DNA of 64,000 nt from positions 15,949,840-16,013,839 of the forward strand of contig CM070628.1 of assembly GCA_036346255.1 (NCBI GenBank). The letters run 5' to 3'. The notes under the pieces were generated by a model. The model was given only the letters and a program-made list of their open reading frames with translations. It ran no database searches and was not told where the DNA came from. Shown one piece after another: positions 25,260 to 35,637 of the stretch. Position 1 is the stretch's first letter. The number at the start of each line of letters is the position of its first letter. Made by a program: the position numbers and the translations under genes. The DNA comes from Ampelocalamus luodianensis. Lineage: Eukaryota > Streptophyta > Magnoliopsida > Poales > Poaceae.

Positions 25260-25279
25260 AAATCTCGTCCCCGAGATTT
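25260..25279 (-). other. Stem-loop upstream of the PPT (Tekay-like element)
   Basis: In coding orientation AAATCTCG pairs with CGAGATTT across loop GGGA. Compared with 11201-11220 the outer G-C pair has become A-T on both sides of the stem, and the loop is unchanged. Confidence 0.75.
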
Positions 25280-25461
25280 GGAACAAGTTAAGATCAGGAA
25301 GAAGTGAAATGGAACTGATTTATGAGGAAACTCAACATCTGTTGCCTCGATTTCCTTCAAGGATAACAAAGAAGAACTTTACATAACAACATAATGTTAT
25401 TATTACATTTTTGTTTACATTGTTTTGTTTAAACTTTCCTTTCTTGATCTAAAGGAAAGTA

Positions 25462-25750
25462 CTAAACAACAAAGAGATGGGGGTGCTCAATCTGCATCAG
25501 ATCTTGGCGCTCCCAAGTGGCTTCATCCTCGGAATGATTAGCCCATCGAATTTTCAAGAACTTGACGAAGACGATTTCTTGTCCTGCGTTCCATTGTGTC
25601 GAGGATACGTACTGGTTGCTCTGGATATGAAAGATCAGGTTGGAGATCAAGATGCTCATAAGCAGTTGCCTCAATAGGAACACGAAGGCATTTCTTCAAT
25701 TGAGACACATGAAAAGTATCATGCTGCTGAAAGTGATTCGGTAGTTCCAA
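25462..25750 (-). CDS. Integrase C-terminus with chromodomain-like tail
   Basis: Two overlapping frames (25750-25538 and 25683-25462) cover this part. The first has FHVSQLKKCLRVP, the linker typical of gypsy integrase ends. The second carries VKFLKIRWANHSEDEATWER, the pattern (VKW...ATWE) of plant chromovirus chromodomains, and ends about 15 residues later. Chromodomains are thought to steer integration to particular chromatin. A frameshift between the two segments could be a sequencing error. Confidence 0.82.
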
Positions 25751-26330
25751 TTGGTAAGCTCTGACTCCTCGCTTGGCAATGATTCGGAAGGGTCCGATAT
25801 AACGAGTGCGAGCTTCCTTTTACACAAAACGATGAGTGCCCTTCATGGGTGACACTTTAAGATAGACATGGTCATCTACCTCAAAGCTTAATTCACGACG
25901 ACGATGGTCAGCATAGCTCTTCTGACGAGACTGTGCAGCTTTTAGACAATCTCGAATCAGACGAACTTGCTCTTCTGCTTCCTTTACTAAGTCTGGACCA
26001 TAGAATGATCTTTCACCAGACTCAGACCAATTCAATGGAGTCCTACAAGCTCTCCCATACAAGGCTTCAAAAGGTGACATTTGAATACTTGCTTGGTAGC
26101 TATTATTGTAGGAAAATTCCACATATGGCAAAGATTTCTCCCAGTCTTTGCTATAGGATAGCACATAGGCTCGAAGAAGATCTTCCATTATTTGATTCAC
26201 TCTCTCAGTTTGACCACTAGTTTGAGGATGATAAGCAGTACTGAAAGAGAGTTCAGTCCCATAGCCTGATGAAGGCTATTCCAAAAATGGGAAGTGAACT
26301 GAGGACCACGGTCAGAAACAATGACCTTAG
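25751..26330 (-). CDS. Integrase core end and GPY/F-type region
   Basis: The 126-codon frame 26200-25820 contains MEDLLRAYVLSYSKDWEKSL and YNNSYQASIQMSPFEALYG, the standard end of the gypsy integrase core and following module, and then LKVSPMKG. Just upstream (about 26225-26197) the sequence encodes SGQTERVNQ with the third catalytic residue, the Glu. The join to the upstream frame lacks one base near 26262, within HQAMG. Confidence 0.88.
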
Positions 26331-27426
26331 GAACACCATGAAGACAAACAATTCTAGCAATATAAAGCTCTGCTAATTGCTTGCCATTGAAATCAGTCCT
26401 GACCAGAATAAAATGAGCCACTTTGGTTAAACGATCAATGATCACCCAAATGGCATCAGATCCCTTGGAAGTTTTGGGAAGACCAGTAACGAAATCCATA
26501 CCGATCTCTTCCCACTTCCATTGTGGAATAGGCAAAGGCTGAAGGGTACCGGCTGGCTTCAGATGTTCAGCTTTAACCCTTTGGCAAATATCACATGCAG
26601 CAACATATTGAGCAATTTGCCTCTTCATCTGGCTCCACCAAAATATTTTCTTCAAATCCTGGTACATCTTGGTACTCCCAGGATGCAAAGAAAACTTGGA
26701 ATTATGAGCTTCTCTGAGAATTAGACTCTTCAATGGAGGATCCGCAGGTACTACCAAACGATTGCGATATCGAATCATACCGCGATCATCTTCAGAAAAT
26801 TCGTTGGCTTTACCTGCTTTCATATTCTCCTTGATTTCGGCCACCTCGGCATCAGTTTTCTGGGCCTCCAGAATCTGAGATTCTAATGTCGGCTCCACAT
26901 GTAATGCAGCGAGGAAACCTGCTCCCACCAATTCAAGACTTAAGCGCTGAAAATCAGCACACAAGTCTTTTTCGGCAGGAAGAGAAGATATGCAGTTGCA
27001 TTGTGACTTTCTACTTAAAGCGTCTGCCACCACATTGGCTTTACCAGGATGATAATGAATACCCATGTCGTAGTCCTTGATCAGTTCAAGCCATCTTCTT
27101 TGTCTCATATTCAAATCAGATTGAGTGAATATGTACTTCAGGCTTTTATGATCAGTGTAGATCTCACAACGATTACCTAGAAGGTAATGTCGCCAAATCT
27201 TCAATGCATAGACCACGGCAGCCAATTCCAAATCATGAGTAGGATAATTAACTTCATGAGGCGAAGCGCGGGATGCATATGCCACAACTCGGCCTTCTTG
27301 CATAAGCACATAACCAAGTCCATGGCGAGATGCATCACAATAAATGTCGAAGCTCTTAAGAACATCCGGAAGAGTGAGAACTGGAGCTTTAGTCAAGAGA
27401 GTTCTCAAAGCCAAAACTCTCTTCAC
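26197..27426 (-). CDS. RNase H and integrase N-terminal half
   Basis: This open frame of 409 codons lies inside pol. RNase H occupies residues about 25-140, with the acidic residues D31 (YCDASRHG), E67 (HDLELAAVV) and D92 (YTDHKSL), ending NVVADALSRK. The integrase H2C2 finger follows (His in REAHNSKFSLHPG, Cys pair in CDICQRVK). Then come D of GMDFVTGLPK and D of VSDRGPQF, the first two catalytic residues. The frame leaves the true integrase sequence at residue about 390, after HQAMG. All visible active-site residues are intact. Confidence 0.93.
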   Translation of the reverse strand: MKRVLALRTLLTKAPVLTLPDVLKSFDIYCDASRHGLGYVLMQEGRVVAYASRASPHEVNYPTHDLELAAVVYALKIWRHYLLGNRCEIYTDHKSLKYIFTQSDLNMRQRRWLELIKDYDMGIHYHPGKANVVADALSRKSQCNCISSLPAEKDLCADFQRLSLELVGAGFLAALHVEPTLESQILEAQKTDAEVAEIKENMKAGKANEFSEDDRGMIRYRNRLVVPADPPLKSLILREAHNSKFSLHPGSTKMYQDLKKIFWWSQMKRQIAQYVAACDICQRVKAEHLKPAGTLQPLPIPQWKWEEIGMDFVTGLPKTSKGSDAIWVIIDRLTKVAHFILVRTDFNGKQLAELYIARIVCLHGVPKVIVSDRGPQFTSHFWNSLHQAMGLNSLSVLLIILKLVVKLRE

Positions 27427-27428
27427 AT

Positions 27429-28650
27429 TTAATGACCATTCAAATTTCTTCCCTTTTGCAAGAGCTGAGTCAAAGGTCTAGCAATCTTGGAGAAATTTTC
27501 AATGAACCTACGGTAATAACCCGCAAGTCCAAGAAAACTCCGAATCTCTGGGACATTCTTGGGAGGCTTCCAATTTAGTACATCTTGTACCTTGCTTGGA
27601 TCGACAATGATACCTCCCTCGGATAACACATGCCCCAAAAATGCAACCTCTCGAGCCGAAAGCACATTTCTTGAACTTAGCATATAATCGATCTTGACGA
27701 AGTGTTTCCAGCACAAGTCGCAAATGTTGTTCATGATCCTTATCAGACTTGGAATAAATAAGGATGTCGTCAATGAACACGACAACGAACTTATCCAAGA
27801 ATTCCATGAACACTGAATTCATAAGATTCATGAAATATGCTGGAGCATTGGTCAGACCAAAGGACATAACAGTATACTCGTACAACCCATAACGAGTAGA
27901 GAAAGCTGTTTTAGGAATGTCCTCAGCTCTAACCTTGATTTGATGATAGCCCGACCTCAAATCAATCTTTGAAAAGACGCGGGCACCAACCAACTGATCA
28001 AAAAGATCATCAATTCGAGGCAGAGGATATTTGTTCTTGATAGTGACTTCATTTAACGGACGGTAATCCACACACATCCGTAAAGTATTGTCTTTCTTTT
28101 TGACAAAGATTGCCGGGCATCCCCAAGGTGAGGAACTCGGTCGAATGAAACCTTTGTCAAGCAATTCTGCGAGTTGCTTCTTCAATTCAACCAACTCGTT
28201 GACAGGCATTCGATAAGGACTCCTGGATACAGGAGCAGTTCCAGGAACGAGTTCAATAACAAACTCCACTTCCCGATCTGGTGGTAAACCGGGAAGGTCT
28301 TCAGGAAAAACATCAGCATACTCACAGACAATTGGTACTGACTCCAAAGAAGGAGTGGTATCAACTTGGTGAGCACAAAGATGAGAGCCAAGTGTTTTGG
28401 AATGGTAAACAACGTGAATGCCGTCTGCATTGGTCATAGAAATAGACCGTTGGGGACAATTGATTTGACCCTGGTTCTTGGACAGCCAATCCATACCCAA
28501 AATGACGTCCAACCCTTTAGAGTCAATCACAATTAGATTTGCTAAAAACTTCACCCCAAGGATTGCTAGGTTGACCCCACAACAAATCTGATCGGTTTTA
28601 AAGACCGACCCAGGTGATTGAATAATAAAAGGTGGTTGGAGGGTATGCAT
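27429..28650 (-). CDS. Protease C-terminus and reverse transcriptase
   Basis: The 380-codon frame starts inside the protease (VILGMDWLSKNQG near residues 49-61). RT begins with YADVFPEDLPGLPP (111-124). Catalytic residues are D230 in SKIDLRSGYHQ and FIDD at 292-295. A frameshift near 27650 moves the RT end to another frame (27785-27429: FLGHVLSEGGI, FLGLAGYYRRFI). FIDD in place of YIDD is common in gypsy RTs. The enzyme copies genomic RNA primed by initiator-Met tRNA. Confidence 0.93.
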
Positions 28651-28760
28651 GTCTAACTGATGTCGAGCAACAAATTGACTGCTAACAAAAGAATGAGATG
28701 CTCCAGAGTCAAATAAAGCGATGTGGACTGAAATTAACTAGGAGCATACCCATAACAACC
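28651..28760 (-). CDS. Aspartic protease active-site region
   Basis: In frame with the RT segment, bases 28710-28699 encode DSGA within FDSGASHSFVSSQFVA, the retropepsin active-site motif. It continues into the open frame that begins at 28650. Upstream the frame is interrupted. Confidence 0.85.
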
Positions 28761-29392
28761 AGTGTATCACCGCCTCTTGTGGTGATCGGTTCACATGCCC
28801 ACTGTGGAGCGGATCGGCTTTAATAGGAGGCCTCTGCGAAGGGCTGGCCGCATGGCGCTGGATATGGTCGACAGAGGCAAGCCTTGTTGCTTTGCCACAC
28901 ACTTGTTGGCATAATGCCGGGACGACCACAATGATAACAGATAACCCCAGGTTAACATTGTTGACAGGACGGGCTGATTTCCACTTGGTCTGATCGATGG
29001 TGGGAGGAGATGGACGAGGAGCAAACACCGCCGGCCTTGGTGAAAATGGAGTGGTGCTCGTGGTGGTCTAGACAACCACATACGAGGCCTTGGTGAGCTG
29101 CCACGTGAATGAATCAGGAAGTCCGCCGCCATGCGTGACTCATCCAATGCCTTGCTCTTGCTTTCGCCACAATTGCTTTGTTGACCAAATGAGAGAAGTT
29201 CGGAAGTCATGCAAAGCTACGACCATCTGCGATTCTTGAGATAGCCCATTCAAGAACCGGTTTCACGACGAAGGTCGGTCGAAACATCATCGAGGGCATA
29301 TCCGCAAGAAAGTTGAACTCATGCAGATATTCGGTCACGATTTCCGCCCTTGCTTAAGAGCGAAATTCCTGTTGCTTGATCATCATGACCCT
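28761..29392 (-). pseudogene. Gag C-terminal part with zinc knuckle, frameshifted
   Basis: A CCHC knuckle of the form CYHCGRPGHYANKC is encoded near 28940-28895, but a one-base deletion after GRPG splits it into two frames. Upstream (29210-28950) arginine/proline-rich frames occur in place of the expected gag core, so more indels are likely. Given the CAG/CTG error pattern seen in this element, some of these breaks may be artefacts. Confidence 0.7.
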
Positions 29393-29917
29393 TCAGAATG
29401 TGAGCTTGGAAAGCTTCCACGAACTCATCCCAAGTAGGACATGTCCGGCCGGTTGAATGGCAAGAAGATTATCCCACCATATGCTATTTGGTCCATCAAG
29501 TCGATAAGCGGCAAAGGACCTTTTCCTCTCGGAACATTGAGCAATCAAGAGCTTCTTCTCAATGGTCAAAGCCAATCTCGGCTTCCATGGGATCTCGAGA
29601 GCGGAGAACACCGGCGGGTTAGTCCGCGAAAGTCGCGAGACCGCCTCGCACATGGTGACTTCTGCTCTAACTGGCGCAACAGGAGAAGAAGTGTTGCGCG
29701 CAATCTGCTCCAGGATGCGCGTCTGGTCCATCCGGTTGCGCTCAATTTGCATGAGCACATCGGCCATCGAAGGTGGTGGAGGAAGCTCCTCTTCCTGGGG
29801 ACCACCTTGCGGACCCTGAGAGCTGGAGGGTTCAGTTGGCCCTCCTTGAGAATGAGGCATGGGAGTCGACATGACCCTCCCTTGTTGCGCTTGCGCACGA
29901 GTAGTAGGTCCTGTCAT
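29393..29917 (-). CDS. Gag N-terminal part (Tekay-like)
   Basis: This 174-codon frame starts at the ATG at 29917. Residues 1-50 are Gln/Ser/Pro-rich. MADVLMQIERNRMDQTRIL (about 52-70) is heptad-like. NPPVFSALEIPWKPRLAL and RSFAAYRLDGPNSIWWDNLL correspond to the retrotransposon gag core (usual form F.G..DP..A..W...), though the DP motif is damaged. The frame is lost at about residue 165. Gag forms the virus-like particle. Confidence 0.8.
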   Translation of the reverse strand: MTGPTTRAQAQQGRVMSTPMPHSQGGPTEPSSSQGPQGGPQEEELPPPPSMADVLMQIERNRMDQTRILEQIARNTSSPVAPVRAEVTMCEAVSRLSRTNPPVFSALEIPWKPRLALTIEKKLLIAQCSERKRSFAAYRLDGPNSIWWDNLLAIQPAGHVLLGMSSWKLSKLTF

Positions 29918-30275
29918 CCTGTTACCACAACATGGTTAACAACACAACAAGGGCATACTCGGCAAACACAAACAAGGTTACTATTAGAAAAGAAACACAT
30001 ACTGTACATATAATGCATCATGTTATGTTATGCATTCAAGTTAACACCAAAACGAAACTTCATATATATACAACAAAATTTCGGTTCGATCTTACATCAT
30101 AGTCGATCATAATGGTAGCATACAAACCGAAAGTTAAACTTACATACTTTGTACAAAATACTTACGCCTATTACATACAATTTATTTAAGGGCAACTAGT
30201 AGACTAGAAGACACTCAATCACGAGGATTCATCGTCGAGGTGCTAGCGTAAAGATCGGTTAAAGTTCACCGGAAC
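29918..30275 (-). other. Spacer between the extra ORF and gag
   Basis: AT-rich sequence of about 360 bases without ORF or recognisable element. It is probably untranslated leader. Confidence 0.55.
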
Positions 30276-31026
30276 TCATTCAAAAGATGAGCTCCGGGGA
30301 ACCCGTGTCAACAGGATCCAAAGGGCTAATAAGGCGCCTCGGGAACCCAACGATGGTGATGACCTCGTGAGGTGCAGTCCGCAGAGTGCGAGGAAACTGC
30401 GATCATCCGGCTTGGCGCACTTGTCCATAAAGTGCGCGCACCGCCACTCGGAAGTCGATAAAGAGGTGGTGCGGCGGCGGGGAGATCTCGTTGTCACCAT
30501 AAAGCACGTTGCGAGGAACGCGTTCATGTTGACTCAAGCGGCAGTACTCTGGGCCTCATTAAGGCGATGCCTAGTTTCCCATAACTCCTCACAATACTGA
30601 TGGATTTGGTCCATGATACGGACCATCCTCGCCAAGCTCGCCGCACTCCGAGGATCTTCGCTAAAGCTGTATCTCGAACATGCTCACTTGCAGGTAGGGC
30701 CTTGATTCGGAAATGGTCGTAGGGTGGTTGAGACAATTCCGTCAAATCATGACGAAGAAGGCTCATCATCCTACTTGCCGCTTCTGAACCGCCATCGCCT
30801 CGAGGTGGCAAGTGCTTGGACACGATGAGAACACCGCCACTACATGCCTAGCGATGACGTTGATGAAGGCGCGATACTCCTCCATCCCTGGTCCTCGGTC
30901 TCGTCGATAGATGGCGTACTCCGGTTGGTAAGTGAAATTGGATCGCCACATCATGTCCCGAAGTAGGGCTGGGAATCCATCAACATCCTCTGCCCGGGTC
31001 TCCTTGACCAAATACCACCCACTCAT
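30276..31026 (-). pseudogene. Extra ORF upstream of gag (ORF0-like), frameshifted
   Basis: Three overlapping open frames tile 750 bp: 31026-30766 (MSGWYLVKETRAEDVDGF...), 30823-30524 and 30527-30276. Each continues where the previous ends, so they look like one protein of about 240 residues broken twice. The first part is rich in charged residues with FPALLRDMMWRSNFTYQPEY; I recognise no enzymatic domain. From memory, some rice gypsy elements with long LTRs carry an 'orf0' of unknown function at this place. It could be such an ORF or captured host sequence. Confidence 0.6.
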
Positions 31027-31229
31027 CTATAGACAAAAGGACAAGGTAAGAGACAATAAACTTTTAAATAAACCAACAGAAAGTTGGGCAAGAATTGATA
31101 TTAAGGAAGATAAGAAATAAAAGATGTCATACTTAAGCTTTCAAAATTATACTACTACTTGAAAATAGTTTTATCAGAAGACTCTCTAATAACTTCGGCC
31201 ATGCTACTTCTAACCTACAGGCAATGCAT

Positions 31230-31242
31230 GCTCTGATACCAA
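31230..31242 (-). promoter_or_regulatory. Primer binding site of the Tekay-like element
   Basis: TTGGTATCAGAGC on the minus strand, an exact initiator-Met tRNA complement three bases from the LTR end. Confidence 0.93.
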
Positions 31243-31245
31243 CGC

Positions 31246-34200
31246 TGTGGGGACCCCCGGTTATTGGAAATGTTACTAATTAAATTCATACTGTAGCACA
31301 ATTATTAATGAAGGAACAGTGCTGCCCCTTTATTAATACCAGGCTAAAGATATAAATTTAACAAGTGACAAATCCAGTAAACAGGATTCCCGGATATATA
31401 TGATTCTCAATGGTTCCCAGGATCAATGACCATTGCATATATATCCTTCATCAACATTGCATCAAACACATACTAGTCATACATTGATATAATTAAACAT
31501 AAGGTTACATCATTCTGTTAATACTCCAATATTAAGTGACTTAGTCACTTTAACAGTATACAGCGGAAGCAAAATAAACGGAAAAGGTCCACCAATGGCC
31601 CCATCCACCCGCAGGCAATTGCGTGGAGGAAAGAAGTAGCGTTACTCGTTAGCGTCACCCTGATCGGCGCTAACGGGTACTTCATACAGAAAACCGTCCT
31701 CACCTGCAACAATAGGTGGTAGCACCTTGAGTACGGAAGGTACTCAGCAAGTCTTACTCAAAATAATAAAATAAAGTGGTGATTAGAGCCTAACCAAAGG
31801 AGTAGAGTTTTTACATGCATAAGGTTACAACAGGAAGATATAAAGGTTCAAATTTGCATAAAGCGATACATCTTAACCTACAAAGGCTAAATTTTGATAA
31901 AGCGATTTAATAAATCAAAGTTTGCTTAAAACAGTAAGTAAATGGCTTATAAGTAAATGATGATGATGCATGATTCCTCATGCCAAATTAAAATAAACCA
32001 AAACCAGATTTTTGAACATCAAAACTTCTATACAGATGACATCAATTCAAGTTATCGCCCATGACCGTGGACACGGCTATTCGAACAGCTTTATACCCCG
32101 CAGGTGTACATCTTTACCCACATGACTTAGTTAGCCCGTTGCCTTGGATGCCTCCGAATGATGACACACTTCCTTTGGTATGCCGACCGGGAAACTAAGA
32201 TTTGGTATTTTTCAACAAGCTAACACTATTGAGTTGGACCCCATGTGTGAACTAATCCCATAGTGTAGGCTACACCACCCACTAACCACGTGGCACACAT
32301 GTTGTGTCGAGAATGCCGATCCAAACAATTTAAAACGAATTGGGCTCACCACCCATAATAGAATGCTATCGGCACCATTAAGGTATCGTATATGCGACGA
32401 GGCACATATACGCCCTCACCCTCCTAAGAACATCGATCATCGACATACAAAGCTCACATGGCATAAGACCTGGTCCTCGGACCTAAGCATCTATGCCATG
32501 CAAGGCCAATACACATATCCTTACTCTCTGTTTCCAACTCAATAGTCTCAACATTTTACTTAACCAAACAGCGCCCATACACCGCATGTGGAAATGCGTG
32601 GGGACTTGAATTGAATAATCGAGTTCGGTCCTTAATTAACCGGACAAGTCCACCACAAAACCCAATCTAGTGCACAAAAGCACCATCACTAGCTTCCTCT
32701 TGTCCAGATCAATTTGAATTTCAAATACAAGACTGATTTAAAGAAACTGGACAAAGAGTTTGAAATTGACAACAGATTCGATTGTGATTCCCATGTTTGA
32801 CAAGATATGCTTGTCAAACTCTAAAATCTCTAGATCGCATATCTAAGCCAAATCGAGAATAGACCATATATTATACGATACTACACTAGAGTTGAGTGTA
32901 TGGTCATAATCAAGGTAATCCACCATGTCAGGTCATAGCTAGCTATTACAAGTCACATTTTGTATTTTCAGACAAATAGCATGCACAGATATCACTGGAT
33001 TTGTAAAGACTATTGTACAAAATCTGGGTTCAATATGGTGCAAAGAGGATGCTTGCCTTGGTAATAATAAACTTACATTGCGTGTTACGATTGCTCGAGA
33101 AAAGATTCAATTGCTTCAATAGAACCAGATTCTAAATGAAACAATAAGATCCAATAAATACCAAAACTGACAATAAGTCCAACATGGAAGAAATATGCAT
33201 GATCAATCTAGAAATGCATGATTACAGTATGCTCAAGCCATAACTACCCATAATAATGATAATAACCCATTATCTAGCTCACTTTGCTTTCAAAAGAGAA
33301 ATTAGAGTTTATTGCAAAGTTCGGTTTGATTTGAAAAGAGTCAAAACAGATGATTGCAATTTTTAGAAAGAGAAGTATAGATCATGCAAAAGTTCATAAA
33401 TGAATCTTAGCATGATCTTTTAGGTAATTAATATCCCAAACCAACCTTAGTCTAACCTAACTAGTTAGATTACAACAGCTAAAGCAAAAACCTATTTTGT
33501 CGGCTGAGCCGACAAGAAAACAGAGATGATTTCAGCTAAGAGTCAAAATAGATGACGACAAGAATTGAAAGATCAACTTGTCATGCTGCTAGGGTTTAGT
33601 CAAAACCTAAATAAGATGATAGGTTGACAGAAGAACCCTAAGTCTTGAAAATGACAGAAAACCGAAAAGGCATAATATCAACTTTTGGTTTGAAGCAAGA
33701 TTAAGCTATCGATGCTTAAGAGAATGATTAACAGACTCTAAGGTCCTTAAGATGCTCGAGATGTCAAAGCTAGGGTTTTATCTTACAGAGAAAGGAAAAC
33801 ACCCAAGTTTCAAATCGGATGTTGATCAACAGAGAGTTAAACTCGATTTAACCTACAAAAGATACCAAATCTTTAATGCGAGGGTAACATCGATTGCTTA
33901 GGATAGATAAGCAAATGATAGGAGCAAAATCCCACGGGTCGCAAGGAAGAAAATGAGCTCCCAGTGGTCAACAATGGCTGCGACTCCAAAAGCTAGGGTT
34001 TATATATGTGGGAGTTTAGCTACAGGCAAGAAGGAAAGATCTAGAGTTGATGAGGTGTCCATTTAGCTAAACATCCAAAAATTAGTGTATAATCTTTGGA
34101 TAAATCCTCTCCTCTGCTCACAAAAATGGCTGCGCGCAGAGATAAGGAAGAAGAGAGGCCAAATATGACATGTGGGTCCCATTGGCGATCCACGTGCTGC

Positions 34201-35637
34201 GCATCACACACGATCAAAAGAATATCAGCCGTTCGATTGTGAATGGGTGGCTGTGATAAATAGAGGGATTAAATGATTTGAACCGGTATCATTTAATATG
34301 GACCGCACGATCTAGATCGGATGATCGAGATCCAATTGAAATCCCGGAGGACTGCGGGGCTCCACTTTCAAAGATAGACGTTGGATCAAGATCCAACGAT
34401 CAATTAAAAGATATACACGTCACTCTTCTTTTGATGCGGTGGCGCGGCACCGTTGGATTTAATTTCTACGGTCAGGATGTAAAATGGATCCGGATGGTCC
34501 GATTGCATACACCCATGTGGTCCGCACGATTGAAATCCAACGATCCACCGATTTTGGGCTTTAAAGGCCCACGGTCAAAATGGAGTGCCGTAGGATTGAA
34601 ATCCAAAGGCCCACATTAACGCGCGCCTCGGGTTTCAATTAGAAATAAGCGATACCGCTAGATCAAGGATGGACGGCCACGATTGTGCGGGGATCCGGAG
34701 TCGTCCGAATGCATACACAAATCTGGGCCACACGATGAAGATCCAATGGTCCAGAGGAGTGCGAGCTTTATAACACGCGGGAAAAAGGGAAAAGCCGTAG
34801 GATTTGAATCTAACGGCTGAGATAAAAGCGCGCCTTTAGGTTTAAAACGAAAAGGGCGTCACGGTTGGATTAGAAACGAACGGTGGAGATTGAATAGGGA
34901 TCCGGAGTTGTCCGATTGCATACACTGATCACGCTCGTTGGATTAAGATCCAACGGCACAGATTTAAGTGGACACGTGGACAGCTCGCGGGGCGTTATTG
35001 CTTCGCCCGTTCGATGGAAGATCGACGGCTCATGTTAGTCGTGGAGTTCGGGCTCGCGCTCGAACGTGACCGAGCCAGACAAATTTGATTGGGTTGGACC
35101 GAGACACATGAGGCTGGGTCGCTACAGTGCAAGGGTCGGGTTTGGACCGGTTTGGTTGACCAAACCTTATTCATATATTTAAAAGGTTTGACTGGGACTT
35201 TAAAAATAGCAAATAAATTTATAAAATCATGAAATTTTTACTGTAAGCTACTGGGATGATATATTTCCCAGATAAATTTCATAAACCACATTTTCACTTT
35301 ATAAAATACATAAATATCTATTTCAGGCCGAAGATATTTATTTAAAGACCATAAATTTTCTTTAAGTCCAAATAATTTCTAAAAATGCAACAAAAATATT
35401 TTTAGCCAAGATAATTTATCTAGGCTTTAATAAAAATACTTCCCAGTCATAATACAAGTGTTACCTTGTATTCCTTTAAATATTCTAAGTAGGTTTTTGG
35501 ACTTTGGCTAAAAGGAAGGTTTTATTTAGTAACAAAGACAACTCCCAAGCGAGATTAAGAATAAGAATGATATGAACAGAGCCTATTACATGCTCATAAT
35601 ACAGATTATTACTGTTGATAAGATTGGGGCTGTTACA
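31246..35637 (-). repeat. 5' LTR of the Tekay-like element
   Basis: 4392 bp, direct repeat of 20848-25240. The two copies can be aligned by eye throughout. The start of the LTR is almost unchanged, and most differences elsewhere sit at CAG/CTG. Confidence 0.95.
34000..34008 (-). promoter_or_regulatory. Possible TATA box in the 5' LTR of the Tekay-like element
   Basis: ATATATAAACCCTAG on the minus strand, matching 23605-23616. In this LTR it would drive the genomic RNA. Confidence 0.4.

Larger units (their letters stand above)
20848..35637 (-). mobile_element. Complete gypsy chromovirus-like element (Tekay/Del-like), 14.8 kb
   Basis: LTRs of 4393 and 4392 bp (20848-25240, 31246-35637) read TGTAACAGCCCC to GTCCCCACA on the minus strand. 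GGTGG duplicates flank the element at 20843-20847 and 35638-35642. Inside, in coding order: PBS, extra ORF, gag, protease, RT, RNase H, integrase, chromodomain-like tail, stem-loop, PPT. Integrase after RNase H defines gypsy, and the tail fits chromoviruses; very long LTRs fit Tekay/Del. The first 280 bp of the two LTRs are almost identical, so the insertion is young. Single-base frameshifts divide pol. Confidence 0.96.

Noticed and set aside
9741..31242. Possible tRNA genes at the TGGTATCAGAGC sites
   Set aside because: These are only 12-13 base complements of tRNA 3' ends used as primer binding sites; no cloverleaf is present.
20848..35637. Dating of insertions from LTR divergence
   Set aside because: The pattern of differences suggests basecalling error at CHG sites, so divergence values from this sequence would be inflated.
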